Shown: positions 38,236 to 46,678 of the stretch, one piece after another
Layout: each line of letters opens with the position of its first letter
How positions within the stretch are numbered: the first letter of the stretch is position 1
Assembly: GCA_036258175.1 (NCBI GenBank)
Contig: DATAEE010000333.1
Coordinates: forward strand, 40,397 to 104,396
Length of the DNA: 64,000 bases
Direction of reading: 5' to 3'
Source: DATAEE01 sp036258175
Lineage (GTDB): Bacteria; Acidobacteriota; Vicinamibacteria; Vicinamibacterales; 2-12-FULL-66-21
Notes under the pieces: generated by a model
Seen by the model: only the letters and a program-made list of their open reading frames with translations
Database searches by the model: none
What the model was told of the DNA's origin: nothing
Translations under genes and position numbers: made by a program

Positions 38236-39108
38236 CTAATCAGGGTTGATGAACCTGTACAACACGCGGATCAACCTGTAGGCCTCCGGCATCGTGCTGG
38301 CGGTGAACTCGATCGCGTCCGGCTCGACACGCTTGATCGTGGGGAACGCCTCGGCAATCTCCGGGTACGTGAAGTTGCGGTAGCGCATCCGGACTCGCAC
38401 GCTCGCCGGCCGTTTCGGCGCGAATTTTTTCGCCTCCGCGACCGCCATCCGTGCGGATGCCTCAATTTCCTTCCGTGCTTCCCGCAGGGGCATCAGTTCC
38501 GCCGCCCGGACGTTGATGGCGCGCTTGACGACGACGCCGCGCGCCGCGGTCGCGACCTCGCGCACCTGTGCGACCGCCACGTCGTCCCCCGTGACGAGCA
38601 CGACCGGTACGCCATACCAATCTGCGAACAGAGTGTTCATCCCGCCTTCGCCGACGGACCGGCCGTCGATCTGCAGATCGCGGAGAACGCCTGACCCCGT
38701 GTGGGCGAAGAGACCGCCGGGGGTATCCGCCTTGGCGTGATACCCGATGAACAGGACGGCGTCGAACGTGTCGTCGAGTCCTTCCATCATCCCGTAGCGC
38801 TTGAAGCTGTGGCTGATCAATCGAGCCGACGGATCGAGATCCTCGGGCAGGATGTTGCGCTGTCCGCCGTGCGAGTCGTTGACGACGATCTCCGTCGCGC
38901 CGCCGGCGATGGCGCCGCGGATCGCGGCGTTGACGTCCTCGGCCATCAGCTTGCGCGACCGGCCGTATTCGGCCGCGCCGGCCGACACCTGATCGTCGCC
39001 GACGATGCCGCTGATGCCCTCCATGTCCGCGGAGATGTAGACCTTCTTCCCGGACTGGGCGGCGGGCACCGAGACGAGAAGAACGACGAAACAAACGAGT
39101 AGGCGCAT
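38236..39108 (-). CDS. M55-family D-aminopeptidase (DppA-like), exported
   Basis: 290 residues from the ATG at 39108, beginning with a signal peptide (MRLLVCFVVLLVSVPAA); the ORF extends much further upstream only as antisense to the next gene. Zinc ligands and motifs of DppA: SADMEGISGIV (DxE) just after the signal, NDSHG near residue 90, GYHAKADTPGGLFAHTGSG near 135-153 and GEGGMNTLFADWYGVPVVLVTGDD near 165-190. DppA forms a decameric D-aminopeptidase. Export differs from the cytoplasmic B. subtilis enzyme and suggests action on peptidoglycan-derived or external D-peptides. Divergent from a D-aminoacylase-like lipoprotein gene. Confidence 0.9.
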   Translation of the reverse strand: MRLLVCFVVLLVSVPAAQSGKKVYISADMEGISGIVGDDQVSAGAAEYGRSRKLMAEDVNAAIRGAIAGGATEIVVNDSHGGQRNILPEDLDPSARLISHSFKRYGMMEGLDDTFDAVLFIGYHAKADTPGGLFAHTGSGVLRDLQIDGRSVGEGGMNTLFADWYGVPVVLVTGDDVAVAQVREVATAARGVVVKRAINVRAAELMPLREARKEIEASARMAVAEAKKFAPKRPASVRVRMRYRNFTYPEIAEAFPTIKRVEPDAIEFTASTMPEAYRLIRVLYRFINPD

Positions 39109-39130
39109 GGTTGTCATAATATGCCACCCC
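39109..39130. promoter_or_regulatory. 22-bp bidirectional promoter, DppA-like/D-aminoacylase-like
   Basis: CATAAT (39115-39120) on + and TATTAT (39121-39116) on minus overlap in the near-palindrome CATAATATG. TATTAT is 7 nt before the minus-strand ATG (39108) and CATAAT is 10 nt before the plus-strand ATG (39131). One shared AT-rich box seems to drive both genes with leaderless or very short leaders. Confidence 0.55.
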
Positions 39131-40810
39131 ATGAAACGCATCGCCGCCTTGGCGTTGACCGTGGCGTTGGTCGCACTGTTTGTGTCCTGCGGCCCCGAGT
39201 ACGACGTCCTCATCCGCGGCGGATCCGTGATTGACGGCACGGGTGCGCCGGCGCGGCGCGCCGACGTCGGCATCAAGCGAGACCGGATCGATCGAATAGG
39301 GAACCTCGAGGGCAAGCGGGCGGCGAAGGAGATCGACGCCTCGGGTCTCGTGGTGACGCCAGGCTTCATCGACGTCCAGGGCCAATCCGGCAACAGCCTG
39401 CTCGTCGACGGCAACGGCGAGAGCCACATCCGGCAGGGCATCACGTCGGAGATCATCGGCGAAGGGAGCACGCCGGGGCTCCTGCGATCCGATTCAGCGG
39501 TGAGCCTCCAGCCGGGTCAACGTCCGCCAGAGTGGGACAGCTTCGACGGGTACCTGCGAACGCTCGAGCGATACGGCACGTCGATCAATGTCGGCTCCTT
39601 CGTGCCGATCGCGATGGTGCGCAGCGAGGTCGTGGGGCTGGTCAACCGTCCGGCGAGCGCCGAGGAGCTGGCGCGCATGGAAGCGATCGTTGACCGCGCC
39701 ATGAGCGAAGGCGCGTTCGGCCTTGCGACCGCGCTGATCTACCCGCCGGCGGCGTTCGCGTCGACCGACGAGATTGTGTCGCTGGCGAAGATCGCCGCGC
39801 GGCACCGCGGCATCTACATCAGCCACGTCCGCGGCGAGAGCTTTCGTGTCAAGGACGCGATCACCGAGGCAATAGCGATCGGCGAGCAGGCGAAGCTGCC
39901 GGTCGTCATCTACCACCTCAAAGTCGCCGCCCGGCCGCTCTGGGGGACGATGGGCGAGGTGGGAAAGATCATCGACGAAGCGCGTGTACGCGGCGTGAAC
40001 GTGTCGGCGTGTCAGTACCCGTATACGGCTGGCGGCACGGGTCTGGCGGCATCGCTGCCCGGCTGGGTGCAGGAAGGTGGTCGCGAGGAGATGCTCACGC
40101 GCCTGCATGACGCTGGCATCGTCGCGAAGATCCGCGCCGAAATCGAGACGAAGCTGCCGGGCGAGGGCTTCGATGGCGCCGAGAACCTCGTCGCCGGTTC
40201 GACCTTCGAGGGGATCCAGATTGCGTCGGTTCCGCAGGATCGCGATCAGACCGTCGTCGGGAAACGCATTTCGGAAATCGCGGCCGCGCGCGGCGAAGAT
40301 CCCTGGGACACGTACTTCAAGCTGCTCACCGAAAACGACGGACGCGTCGGCGCGCTCTATCACATGATGAGCGAAGAGGACGTCCGTACGGCGATGCGAT
40401 TGCCGTGGGTCAGCGTCGGCACCGACGCGGCGGCGATCAAGCCGGATGGAGAGCTCGGCCGCGGTCAGCCGCATCCACGCGCGTACGGGACGTTTCCGCG
40501 CATCCTCGGCCGCTACGTTCGGGACGCGAAGCTGCTGCCGCTGGAGGAAGCGATCCGCAAGATGACAAGCCTCGCCGCCGCGCAGCTCCAGATCCGCGAG
40601 CGCGGCGAGCTGCACCCGGGCTGGTTCGCCGACATCGTCATCTTCGATCCCTCATCGGTCGTGGACAATGCGACGTTCGAGCGTCCGCATCAGTACCCCA
40701 CCGGAATCCGCCACGTCATCGTCAACGGCGTGGTGACGGTCGAGAACGAGCAGCACACCGGCGCGCGAGCCGGTCGTGCGCTGTATGGGCCGGGCAGTCG
40801 CACGTCGTAG
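39131..40810 (+). CDS. D-aminoacylase-like lipoprotein lacking HxH
   Basis: 559 residues from the ATG at 39131. The N-terminus MKRIAALALTVALVALFVSC looks like a lipoprotein signal with Cys20. The rest matches the N-acyl-D-amino-acid deacylase branch of the amidohydrolase superfamily (VLIRGGSVIDGTGAPARRADVGI, GFIDVQGQSG, YISHVRGES, IYHLKVAA, VGTDAAAI, ADIVIFDP). The usual metal-binding HxH/HxD after GFIDV is QGQ here, so the metal centre is altered while later His and the Asp remain. It may use one metal or be a different hydrolase. Shares a promoter gap with the DppA-like gene. Confidence 0.85.
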   Translation: MKRIAALALTVALVALFVSCGPEYDVLIRGGSVIDGTGAPARRADVGIKRDRIDRIGNLEGKRAAKEIDASGLVVTPGFIDVQGQSGNSLLVDGNGESHIRQGITSEIIGEGSTPGLLRSDSAVSLQPGQRPPEWDSFDGYLRTLERYGTSINVGSFVPIAMVRSEVVGLVNRPASAEELARMEAIVDRAMSEGAFGLATALIYPPAAFASTDEIVSLAKIAARHRGIYISHVRGESFRVKDAITEAIAIGEQAKLPVVIYHLKVAARPLWGTMGEVGKIIDEARVRGVNVSACQYPYTAGGTGLAASLPGWVQEGGREEMLTRLHDAGIVAKIRAEIETKLPGEGFDGAENLVAGSTFEGIQIASVPQDRDQTVVGKRISEIAAARGEDPWDTYFKLLTENDGRVGALYHMMSEEDVRTAMRLPWVSVGTDAAAIKPDGELGRGQPHPRAYGTFPRILGRYVRDAKLLPLEEAIRKMTSLAAAQLQIRERGELHPGWFADIVIFDPSSVVDNATFERPHQYPTGIRHVIVNGVVTVENEQHTGARAGRALYGPGSRTS

Positions 40811-40832
40811 GCGGTTCGCGAACCGCCCCTAC
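40807..40832. terminator. Palindromic hairpin after D-aminoacylase-like gene
   Basis: A perfect palindrome GCGGTTCGCGAACCGC (40811-40826) flanked by GTAG and CTAC, overlapping the stop codon. It could terminate transcription or be a REP-type repeat; no T tract follows. Confidence 0.5.
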
Positions 40833-40888
40833 TGTTCAGGTCCTCGGGCTTGCATTTCTCCCCTGGTTGAGAAGAGGAGGAAGGTGCA

Positions 40889-41143
40889 ATGGGGATCATC
40901 GCGTGGATTCTGTTTGGTTTGATCGTCGGGATCATCGCCAAGCTCCTGATGCCAGGGCGCGATCCGGGCGGGTTCATCGTCACGATGCTGCTCGGCGTAG
41001 CGGGCGCGCTGCTGGGCGGGTTCATCGGCCGGGCGATGGGGTTCTACGGTTCTAACGAGGGTGCTGGCTGGATCGTCTCGATTCTGGGCGCCATCATCCT
41101 GCTCGCGCTCTACCGGATGGTCGCCAGACCGCGCCAGGTCTAG
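40889..41143 (+). CDS. GlsB/YeaQ/YmgE-family small membrane protein
   Basis: 84 residues, three hydrophobic helices with the Gly-rich family pattern: IIAWILFGLIVGIIAKLLMPG, FIVTMLLGVAGALLGGFIGRAMG and a last helix WIVSILGAIILLALYRMV. Known relatives are stress-induced inner-membrane proteins, sometimes called transglycosylase-associated; no reaction is established. SD GAGGAGGAAGG precedes the ATG by about 5 nt. Confidence 0.92.
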   Translation: MGIIAWILFGLIVGIIAKLLMPGRDPGGFIVTMLLGVAGALLGGFIGRAMGFYGSNEGAGWIVSILGAIILLALYRMVARPRQV

Positions 41144-41200
41144 CGAAGCTGAGGAAGCCGCGCCGTAGCTTTAGCGAAGGCGGGGCGTTCGCTCCGGTGT
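41144..41200. repeat. REP-like phrase (GCCGTAGCTTTAGCGAAGGC)
   Basis: Contains AGCGAAGCTGAGGAAGCC then CGCCGTAGCTTTAGCGAAGG, words shared in part with the palindrome inside VPS10-like 1 (11624-11708). Located between the GlsB-type and LolA-like genes; no gene. Confidence 0.55.
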
Positions 41201-41260
41201 GTGGGCCCTGCTACAATTGACGTTCTTTTGCGTTCCCAGAAGACGATTTCAGGAGGGCCC

Positions 41261-42055
41261 ATGCGCCGTTCCGTTTCTATCCTCGCTCTCGCGGCGCTCT
41301 GTGCGGCGCTGAGCACTCCCGCTGTCTCTGCTCAACCAGCTCAACCTGCTCCCACCGCACCAGCCCTTGCCGCACCAAGCCTGGACGCCATCGTCGCCAA
41401 GAATATTCAGGCGAAAGGCGGCGAGGCCAAGCTCAAGGCGGTCCAGAGCATGCGGATGGCCGGGAAAGTCACCATCCAGGGCATGGACCTCAGCATGTTG
41501 ATCACCACCAAGCGGCCCAACATGATGCGGCAGGAGATGCAGTTCCAGGACAAGAAGATCGTCCAGGGCTTCGACGGCACCACGGCCTGGATGATCAATC
41601 CATTGATGGGATCCGAGACGCCTCAGGAGATGACCGGCCCGCAGGCGGACCTCGCCAAGGACCAGGCGGACTTCGACGGGCCATTGCTCGACTGGAAGGG
41701 GAAGGGTCACACGCTCGAGTATGTGGGGACCGAAGAGGTCGGCGGAGCCAAGGCGCACAGGCTGAAGCTCACGAAAAAGAACGGCCAGGTGCAGTACCTG
41801 TTTCTGGATGCCGACAGCGGTATCGATCTGAAGACCACTGTCCAGGTTCCGCAAGGGGCCTCGACGATGACGGTCGAGACGGAAATGTCCGACTATCGTC
41901 CGGTCGAAGGCATCATGATGCCGCATGCGCTGAAGACTTCCATCAACGGCATGCCCACCGGTTCCATCGTCGTTGAGAAGATCGAACTAAACGTTCCGAT
42001 CGATGAAGCTCAGTTCAAGATGCCCGCTGCGCCGAAACCGGCTGCCAAACTGTAG
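41261..42055 (+). CDS. LolA-like outer-membrane lipoprotein-sorting family protein
   Basis: 264 residues. The ATG at 41261 is chosen because AGGAGG lies 5 nt upstream and the signal peptide (MRRSVSILALAALCAALSTPAVSA) starts there. A Pro/Ala-rich spacer (about 25-42) leads into a single half-barrel-like domain: IVAKNIQAKGGEAKLKAVQSMRMAGKV, ITTKRPNMMRQEMQFQ, QGFDGTTAWMINPLMG, GGAKAHRLKLTKKNG, DADSGIDLKT. This pattern fits LolA/LolB-type and outer-membrane lipoprotein-sorting proteins, which carry acyl chains in a hydrophobic cavity. A true LolA role is uncertain. The gene is 14 nt before VPS10-like 2 on the same strand and may be cotranscribed. Confidence 0.8.
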   Translation: MRRSVSILALAALCAALSTPAVSAQPAQPAPTAPALAAPSLDAIVAKNIQAKGGEAKLKAVQSMRMAGKVTIQGMDLSMLITTKRPNMMRQEMQFQDKKIVQGFDGTTAWMINPLMGSETPQEMTGPQADLAKDQADFDGPLLDWKGKGHTLEYVGTEEVGGAKAHRLKLTKKNGQVQYLFLDADSGIDLKTTVQVPQGASTMTVETEMSDYRPVEGIMMPHALKTSINGMPTGSIVVEKIELNVPIDEAQFKMPAAPKPAAKL

Positions 42056-42068
42056 CCGCGCCATCCGC

Positions 42069-42136
42069 GATGGGCGATCGGCTAATCGGGGCGTGTAATC
42101 GGATCATCGGCGCCATCGCCGCGATCGGGTTATCTC
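42069..42136. repeat. Dispersed GATCGG repeat forming a gene start
   Basis: GATGGGCGATCGG (42069-42081), ATCGGATCAT (42098-42107) and ATCGGGTTATCTC (42124-42136) appear in the same order as in the intergenic repeat 854-938 (opposite strand). Here the repeat carries the start codon and the first 22 codons of VPS10-like 2. Confidence 0.6.
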
Positions 42137-45100
42137 TCGGGGCGATAGGCGCCATCGATCTCTCAGGGCAATCCACCGACGGCAGACCGCCGGCCGTCGA
42201 CTCCACGACATTCGGCGATCTCCGCCCGCGCGCGCTCGGGCCCGCGACGACCAGCGGCCGCATCACGTCCCTCGACGTCGTCCATGACAATCCGCGGATT
42301 GTGTACGCCGGCACGGCGGGCGGGGGCGTGTGGAAGTCGACGAACGGCGGCGCGTCGTTCTCGCCGGTGTTCGACGAGCACATCATGTCGATTGGCGCGG
42401 TGGCGGTCGATCAGGCGAAGCCGGACACCGTCTGGGTTGGAACGGGCGAAAGCTGGCCGCGCAACAGCGTCTCGGTGGGCCGGGGCATGTTCAAGTCCAG
42501 CGATGCCGGCCGTTCGTGGACCGCGGTGGGGCTCGAGAAAACCGAACGCATCGCGCGGCTCGCGATTCATCCCAAACAATCGGACACGGTGTACGCGTGC
42601 GCCCTCGGCCACCTCTGGAACGGGGGCGAGGATCGCGGCGTCTTCCGCACCACCGACGGAGGAAAGACCTGGCAAAGGGTTCACTACGTCGACGCGGATA
42701 CGGGCTGCGGAGATCTCGCGATCGATCCGCAGGAACCGGATGTCGTGTATGCGGCGATGTATCAGGTCCGCCGGCGGCCGGACTTTTTTGTCTCGGGCGG
42801 TCCCGGCAGCGGCCTGTACAAAACAAAGGATGGCGGCAAGACGTGGCGCAAGGTCACGGGCGGCCTGCCTGAAGGAGACCTTGGCCGGATTGGGCTGTCA
42901 ATCGCACCCTCCCGTCCCGGGACGCTGTATGCGATCGTCGAGGCGAAAGAGACCGCGCTCTACCGATCCGATGATGCTGGTGAGAGCTGGAGGAAGACGA
43001 CCGACGGCGAGGCGTTCATCGGGGTGCGCGCGCGGCCGTTCTACTTCGCCAACGTCAAGGTCGATCCGACCGATCACACACGGGTCTACAACTTTTCGCT
43101 TTTTCTGACGGTCAGCTCGAACGGGGGACGCAGCTTCGAGCTCGGCGGCTCCAATCCCTTCGGCGGCGTGCACCCGGATCACCACGCGATGTGGATCAAT
43201 CCGCGCGATCCGTATCACATGCTGCTCGGGACTGACGGAGGCGTGTACGTCAGCCGCGACCGCGGGGCGACCTGGAGCTTCTCGACGAGCCTGCCGGTCG
43301 CGCAGTTCTACCACGTCGCGATTGACGGTCAGCGCCCGTACCGGGTCTACGGCGGGCTGCAGGACAACGGTTCGTGGTCGGCGCCCTCGCAGCGCCCCGG
43401 CGGCATTCGCAGCCGCGACTGGGTCAACGTCGGCATCGGCGACGGCTTCAACGTCTTTCCGGATCCGCGCGACTCGTCGATCGTCTTCTCGGAGTTTCAA
43501 GGCGCTCAGATCCGGCGGCTGAACACGCGCACCGGCGAGATGAAAGACATTCGTCCGCGCGCTCCCGCCAGTGAGGCGAAGTACCGCTTCAACTGGAACG
43601 CCGCGTTCACGCCGAGCCCGACGGATCCAGCGGTCCTGTATCTCGGCGGTCAGTATGTGTTCCGCAGCCGCGACCGCGGCGAGACCTGGGAGCGCATCTC
43701 GCCCGATCTGACGACGAACGATCCGGCGAAGCAGCGGCAGAACGAATCGGGCGGCCTGTCGCGGGACAACACGACCGCGGAGAACCACTGCACGATCATC
43801 AGCATCGCCGAGTCGCCGCTCGAACCCGGCGTCCTGTGGGCCGGCACGGACGATGGGAACGTGGAGCTGACGCGGGACGGCGGAAAGAGCTGGACGAACC
43901 TCGTCAAGAACGTCCCGAAGCTGCCCGCCAACACGTGGGTGTCGATGGTGGAAGCGGGGCGTCATCGCCGCGGAACGGCGTTCGTCGCGTTCGACGGCCA
44001 TCGAACCGGCGACATGCAGAGCTACCTGTACGCGACCGACGACTATGGCAAGACGTGGCGAGCGATCGCCGACGGGCTCGACGGCTACGTGCACTCGGTC
44101 CGTCAGGATGTGGTCCGGCCGGACCTGCTCTTCGCAGGCACCGAGTTCGGCTTGTTCATCAGCGTGGACGGCGGCGCGAAATGGGCGCGGCTGACGACGC
44201 TTCCGCGAGTCGCCGTGCATGACATGCAGATCCATCCGCGCGAGCACGATCTCGTGCTCGCGACCCACGGGCGCGGTATCCAGATCCTCGATGACATCAC
44301 GCCGCTCAGGCACCTGACGCCGGACGTCATCACCAAGAACGTGGCGGTCCTGCCGTCGCGCCCGGCGGCGCAGGCGGTGTTCGCGTCGCTGCAGGATTTT
44401 CCCGGAGACGACGAGTTTACGGCTTCAAACGCGCCGGACGGCGCGGTCATCGTCTATTACCTGAAGACGCGGCACATCTTCGGCCGGCTCGCGGTTGAGA
44501 TCCTGGACTCGTCCGGCAAGGTCATTCAGACGCTGCCGGCGGGCGCGCGTCAGGGCCTCAACCGTGTCGTGTGGAACATGCGCTTGCCGGCGCCGAAGAG
44601 CGCGTCGGCGCCGGGGCTCGGCGCACGGGCGATTGCCGGTCCGCCGGTCGCGGAGGGGCGCTACACCGTCCGGGTCACGAAAGGCGACGACGTCGCGACG
44701 GGGACGATCGATGTCGGTGTCGATCCGTTGATGCCACACCCGCCGGCCGATCGGCAGCGCCGCCTCGCGCTGCTGATGCGGCTCTACGACATGCAGGCGA
44801 AGCTCGCGTACCTGGGTGACGCGTCAGCCGACCTGCGCGCGCAGGCCCGGGCGCGGGCCACGTCGCTTGCCGGCGCGTCCGGCCGAGAGGCCGCAGTGAA
44901 GTCTGTCGAGGCTTACGCGGCCGATCTCGACCGCCTGCACGGCGGGCTGGTCGACTCGGCTGGCGCGTTCGCTGCGTCCAATCCGCAGCTCCGCGAGAAC
45001 GTCATCGACGTGTACGGCGCGGTCCTGTCGTACGGCGGAGCGCCGACGGCCGCACAGTCGTCCTACGCCGCGGCGCTGGACGCGGAGCTGAAGAAGGCCA

Positions 45101-45216
45101 CCGCGGAGTTCGAGCGTCTGTCGACGACGCGCCTCGCCGACGTGAACGCGCAGTTGCAGAGCGCGGGGCAGAAGCCGCTCCGGGCGATGACGCAGGAAGA
45201 GTTCGAAAAACGGTAA
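42070..45216 (+). CDS. Secreted VPS10/BNR-propeller protein (VPS10-like 2)
   Basis: 1048 residues. The N-terminus (IIGAIAAIGLSLGAIGAI) is hydrophobic and serves as signal or anchor, but is encoded by the GATCGG/ATCGGG dispersed repeat. Propeller from about residue 48 (FGDLRPRALGPATTSGRITSLDVV) to 740 with Asp boxes SSDAGRSW, TTDGGKTW, SDDAGESW, SRDRGATW, TRDGGKSW, TDDYGKTW. Then a beta domain (VEILDSSGKVIQTLPAGARQG) and a helical tail (RRLALLMRLYDMQAKLAYLGD). It lacks the linker found in VPS10-like 1. No catalytic residues can be named. Start ATG at 42070 has no SD; coupling to the LolA-like gene is likely. Confidence 0.87.
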   Translation: MGDRLIGACNRIIGAIAAIGLSLGAIGAIDLSGQSTDGRPPAVDSTTFGDLRPRALGPATTSGRITSLDVVHDNPRIVYAGTAGGGVWKSTNGGASFSPVFDEHIMSIGAVAVDQAKPDTVWVGTGESWPRNSVSVGRGMFKSSDAGRSWTAVGLEKTERIARLAIHPKQSDTVYACALGHLWNGGEDRGVFRTTDGGKTWQRVHYVDADTGCGDLAIDPQEPDVVYAAMYQVRRRPDFFVSGGPGSGLYKTKDGGKTWRKVTGGLPEGDLGRIGLSIAPSRPGTLYAIVEAKETALYRSDDAGESWRKTTDGEAFIGVRARPFYFANVKVDPTDHTRVYNFSLFLTVSSNGGRSFELGGSNPFGGVHPDHHAMWINPRDPYHMLLGTDGGVYVSRDRGATWSFSTSLPVAQFYHVAIDGQRPYRVYGGLQDNGSWSAPSQRPGGIRSRDWVNVGIGDGFNVFPDPRDSSIVFSEFQGAQIRRLNTRTGEMKDIRPRAPASEAKYRFNWNAAFTPSPTDPAVLYLGGQYVFRSRDRGETWERISPDLTTNDPAKQRQNESGGLSRDNTTAENHCTIISIAESPLEPGVLWAGTDDGNVELTRDGGKSWTNLVKNVPKLPANTWVSMVEAGRHRRGTAFVAFDGHRTGDMQSYLYATDDYGKTWRAIADGLDGYVHSVRQDVVRPDLLFAGTEFGLFISVDGGAKWARLTTLPRVAVHDMQIHPREHDLVLATHGRGIQILDDITPLRHLTPDVITKNVAVLPSRPAAQAVFASLQDFPGDDEFTASNAPDGAVIVYYLKTRHIFGRLAVEILDSSGKVIQTLPAGARQGLNRVVWNMRLPAPKSASAPGLGARAIAGPPVAEGRYTVRVTKGDDVATGTIDVGVDPLMPHPPADRQRRLALLMRLYDMQAKLAYLGDASADLRAQARARATSLAGASGREAAVKSVEAYAADLDRLHGGLVDSAGAFAASNPQLRENVIDVYGAVLSYGGAPTAAQSSYAAALDAELKKATAEFERLSTTRLADVNAQLQSAGQKPLRAMTQEEFEKR

Positions 45217-45276
45217 TCCGCCGTCGCGCTGCTGACGTTGTGCTACGATTCTTCCTCCACCACAAAAGGAGAATTG

Positions 45277-45690
45277 ATGGCCGATCCAGCCCGCCCGGAC
45301 GGCGTTGCGGACATTCTGCGTCGCACACAACCCTGGGTCAGGCTCATGGCCATCATGCTCTTCATCTCGGTCGCCATCATGGTGCTGAGCGGGCTGGCCG
45401 CCGGTGCGTTCGGCCTGCTTTCCGGAGAGCCGCGGATGGCGGCGCTGCTGTTCGTGTATCCGCTGTGCGGCCTGGTGTATCTGTTCCCCGGCATCTATCT
45501 GACGCGATACGCGAGCCACATCGGCGGCTACCTTGGCAATCCGCAACCCGCAGAACTGGCGCTGGCGCTCGATGCGCAGCGGGCGTTCTGGAAGTTCGTC
45601 GGCATCTTGACGATCATCGCGCTGGTGCTGGCGCTCCTGGGCATCACGGCGGCGCTCATGGTTCCCACCTTCCTGCCAGCGAACCTGTAA
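45277..45690 (+). CDS. Small integral membrane protein (DUF5362-like)
   Basis: 137 residues from the ATG at 45277, preceded by AGGAGAATTG as SD. Four hydrophobic segments: LMAIMLFISVAIMVLSGLAAG (about 23-43), MAALLFVYPLCGLVYLFPGIY (about 53-74), and IIALVLALLGITAALMVPTF near the C-terminus, with an amphipathic stretch between (LALALDAQRAFWKFVGIL). The pattern resembles DUF5362-type membrane proteins; function unknown. Its stop is 7 nt from the convergent gene's stop. Confidence 0.75.
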   Translation: MADPARPDGVADILRRTQPWVRLMAIMLFISVAIMVLSGLAAGAFGLLSGEPRMAALLFVYPLCGLVYLFPGIYLTRYASHIGGYLGNPQPAELALALDAQRAFWKFVGILTIIALVLALLGITAALMVPTFLPANL

Positions 45691-45697
45691 CATCCAC

Positions 45698-46591
45698 CTA
45701 TCGCTGCTCGACGCTCACCGGCCCGTTCGAGGTCGTCAGTTTGATGATCTGCGGACCACCGCCGAATTCGATGCGGCGCTGATCGTCGTCCCACGTGCGC
45801 CGTGCGTCGGGGCAGCGCGAGCAGCGCATCGGCGAGTGCCCGTCGGCTTCGACGAGCACGCCGGTGCGGTAGCCCTGCGGGACCGTCAGCGACAGCGGAC
45901 CGTTGCGCGTTTCGCCCGTCAACCCCGCGCCGTCCCAGGCCGCGCCGTCCAGCTTGATCGACAACGGGCCGTTCTGCGCGCGGAGCGTGAACTCGCCCGC
46001 GCCGCCCTTCAACGAGATCGGTCCGTTGACCGTGGTGGCGTTGATCGTGCCGCGCGCGTTCGCGATCGACACCGGACCGTTCGACGCCTGCATCGTGAAC
46101 GTGCCTTCCGCGTCGCGAATGGCGAGCGGGCCGTTGGTCGTGTCGGCGCTGATCGTCGATCCGCGCGGCGCGCGGACGATGAAGTACACGTGCCAGCGCG
46201 ATCCCGTACCGGTGGCAGTGACGGTGCCGCCCTGCTCCTGCACCTTGATGCCGGCAAGCATTTCCTGCGCCCGGGCTTGCGAGGCGGCCACCGCAATCTT
46301 GCACGCGTCGACCTCGATCTGCGTCCCCTGCGAGCCCACGATCCAGACGCCGCCGTTGCGCGCCGCGCTGAGCTTGGCCGGTGCGGTGGCCGACAGCGCG
46401 AAGGACTCCTCGGCGCGGGCCACCTCCTCGTCAGCGGTCACCCTCAGATCGGCGCATCCGCTCGGATCCTCGCCCTCGACGTTGACGCTGAAATGCTGAG
46501 CGGCGGCCACGGTCCCGTCCGGGAGCGGCAGCCCGGGCGGCAGCTCGAGCACACAACAGAACATGGCAAGCAATACAGCTGAGAGGCGCAT
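45698..46591 (-). CDS. Exported DUF4097-like beta-helix protein
   Basis: 297 residues with a signal peptide (about 1-31). Residues about 140-245 contain five to six repeats built on TTNGPLAI, ASNGPVSI, TVNGPISL, AQNGPLSI, TRNGPLSL, spaced about 20 residues, the hallmark of DUF4097-type right-handed beta-solenoids. It ends with another SNGPVSV. Cys pairs occur at CADL/DACK and CSRC. Function unknown; such proteins are often exported partners of stress-responsive sigma or two-component genes. It faces VPS10-like 3 with 87 bp between the start codons. Confidence 0.78.
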   Translation of the reverse strand: MRLSAVLLAMFCCVLELPPGLPLPDGTVAAAQHFSVNVEGEDPSGCADLRVTADEEVARAEESFALSATAPAKLSAARNGGVWIVGSQGTQIEVDACKIAVAASQARAQEMLAGIKVQEQGGTVTATGTGSRWHVYFIVRAPRGSTISADTTNGPLAIRDAEGTFTMQASNGPVSIANARGTINATTVNGPISLKGGAGEFTLRAQNGPLSIKLDGAAWDGAGLTGETRNGPLSLTVPQGYRTGVLVEADGHSPMRCSRCPDARRTWDDDQRRIEFGGGPQIIKLTTSNGPVSVEQR

Positions 46592-46678
46592 GGCTTCCCC
46601 CTAACAAAACCCTTGGACGGAATCTCCATGGATCGGGTTGGCTTGCGCCGCATCGGGCGGTTCGCTAGAGTCCCCGCC

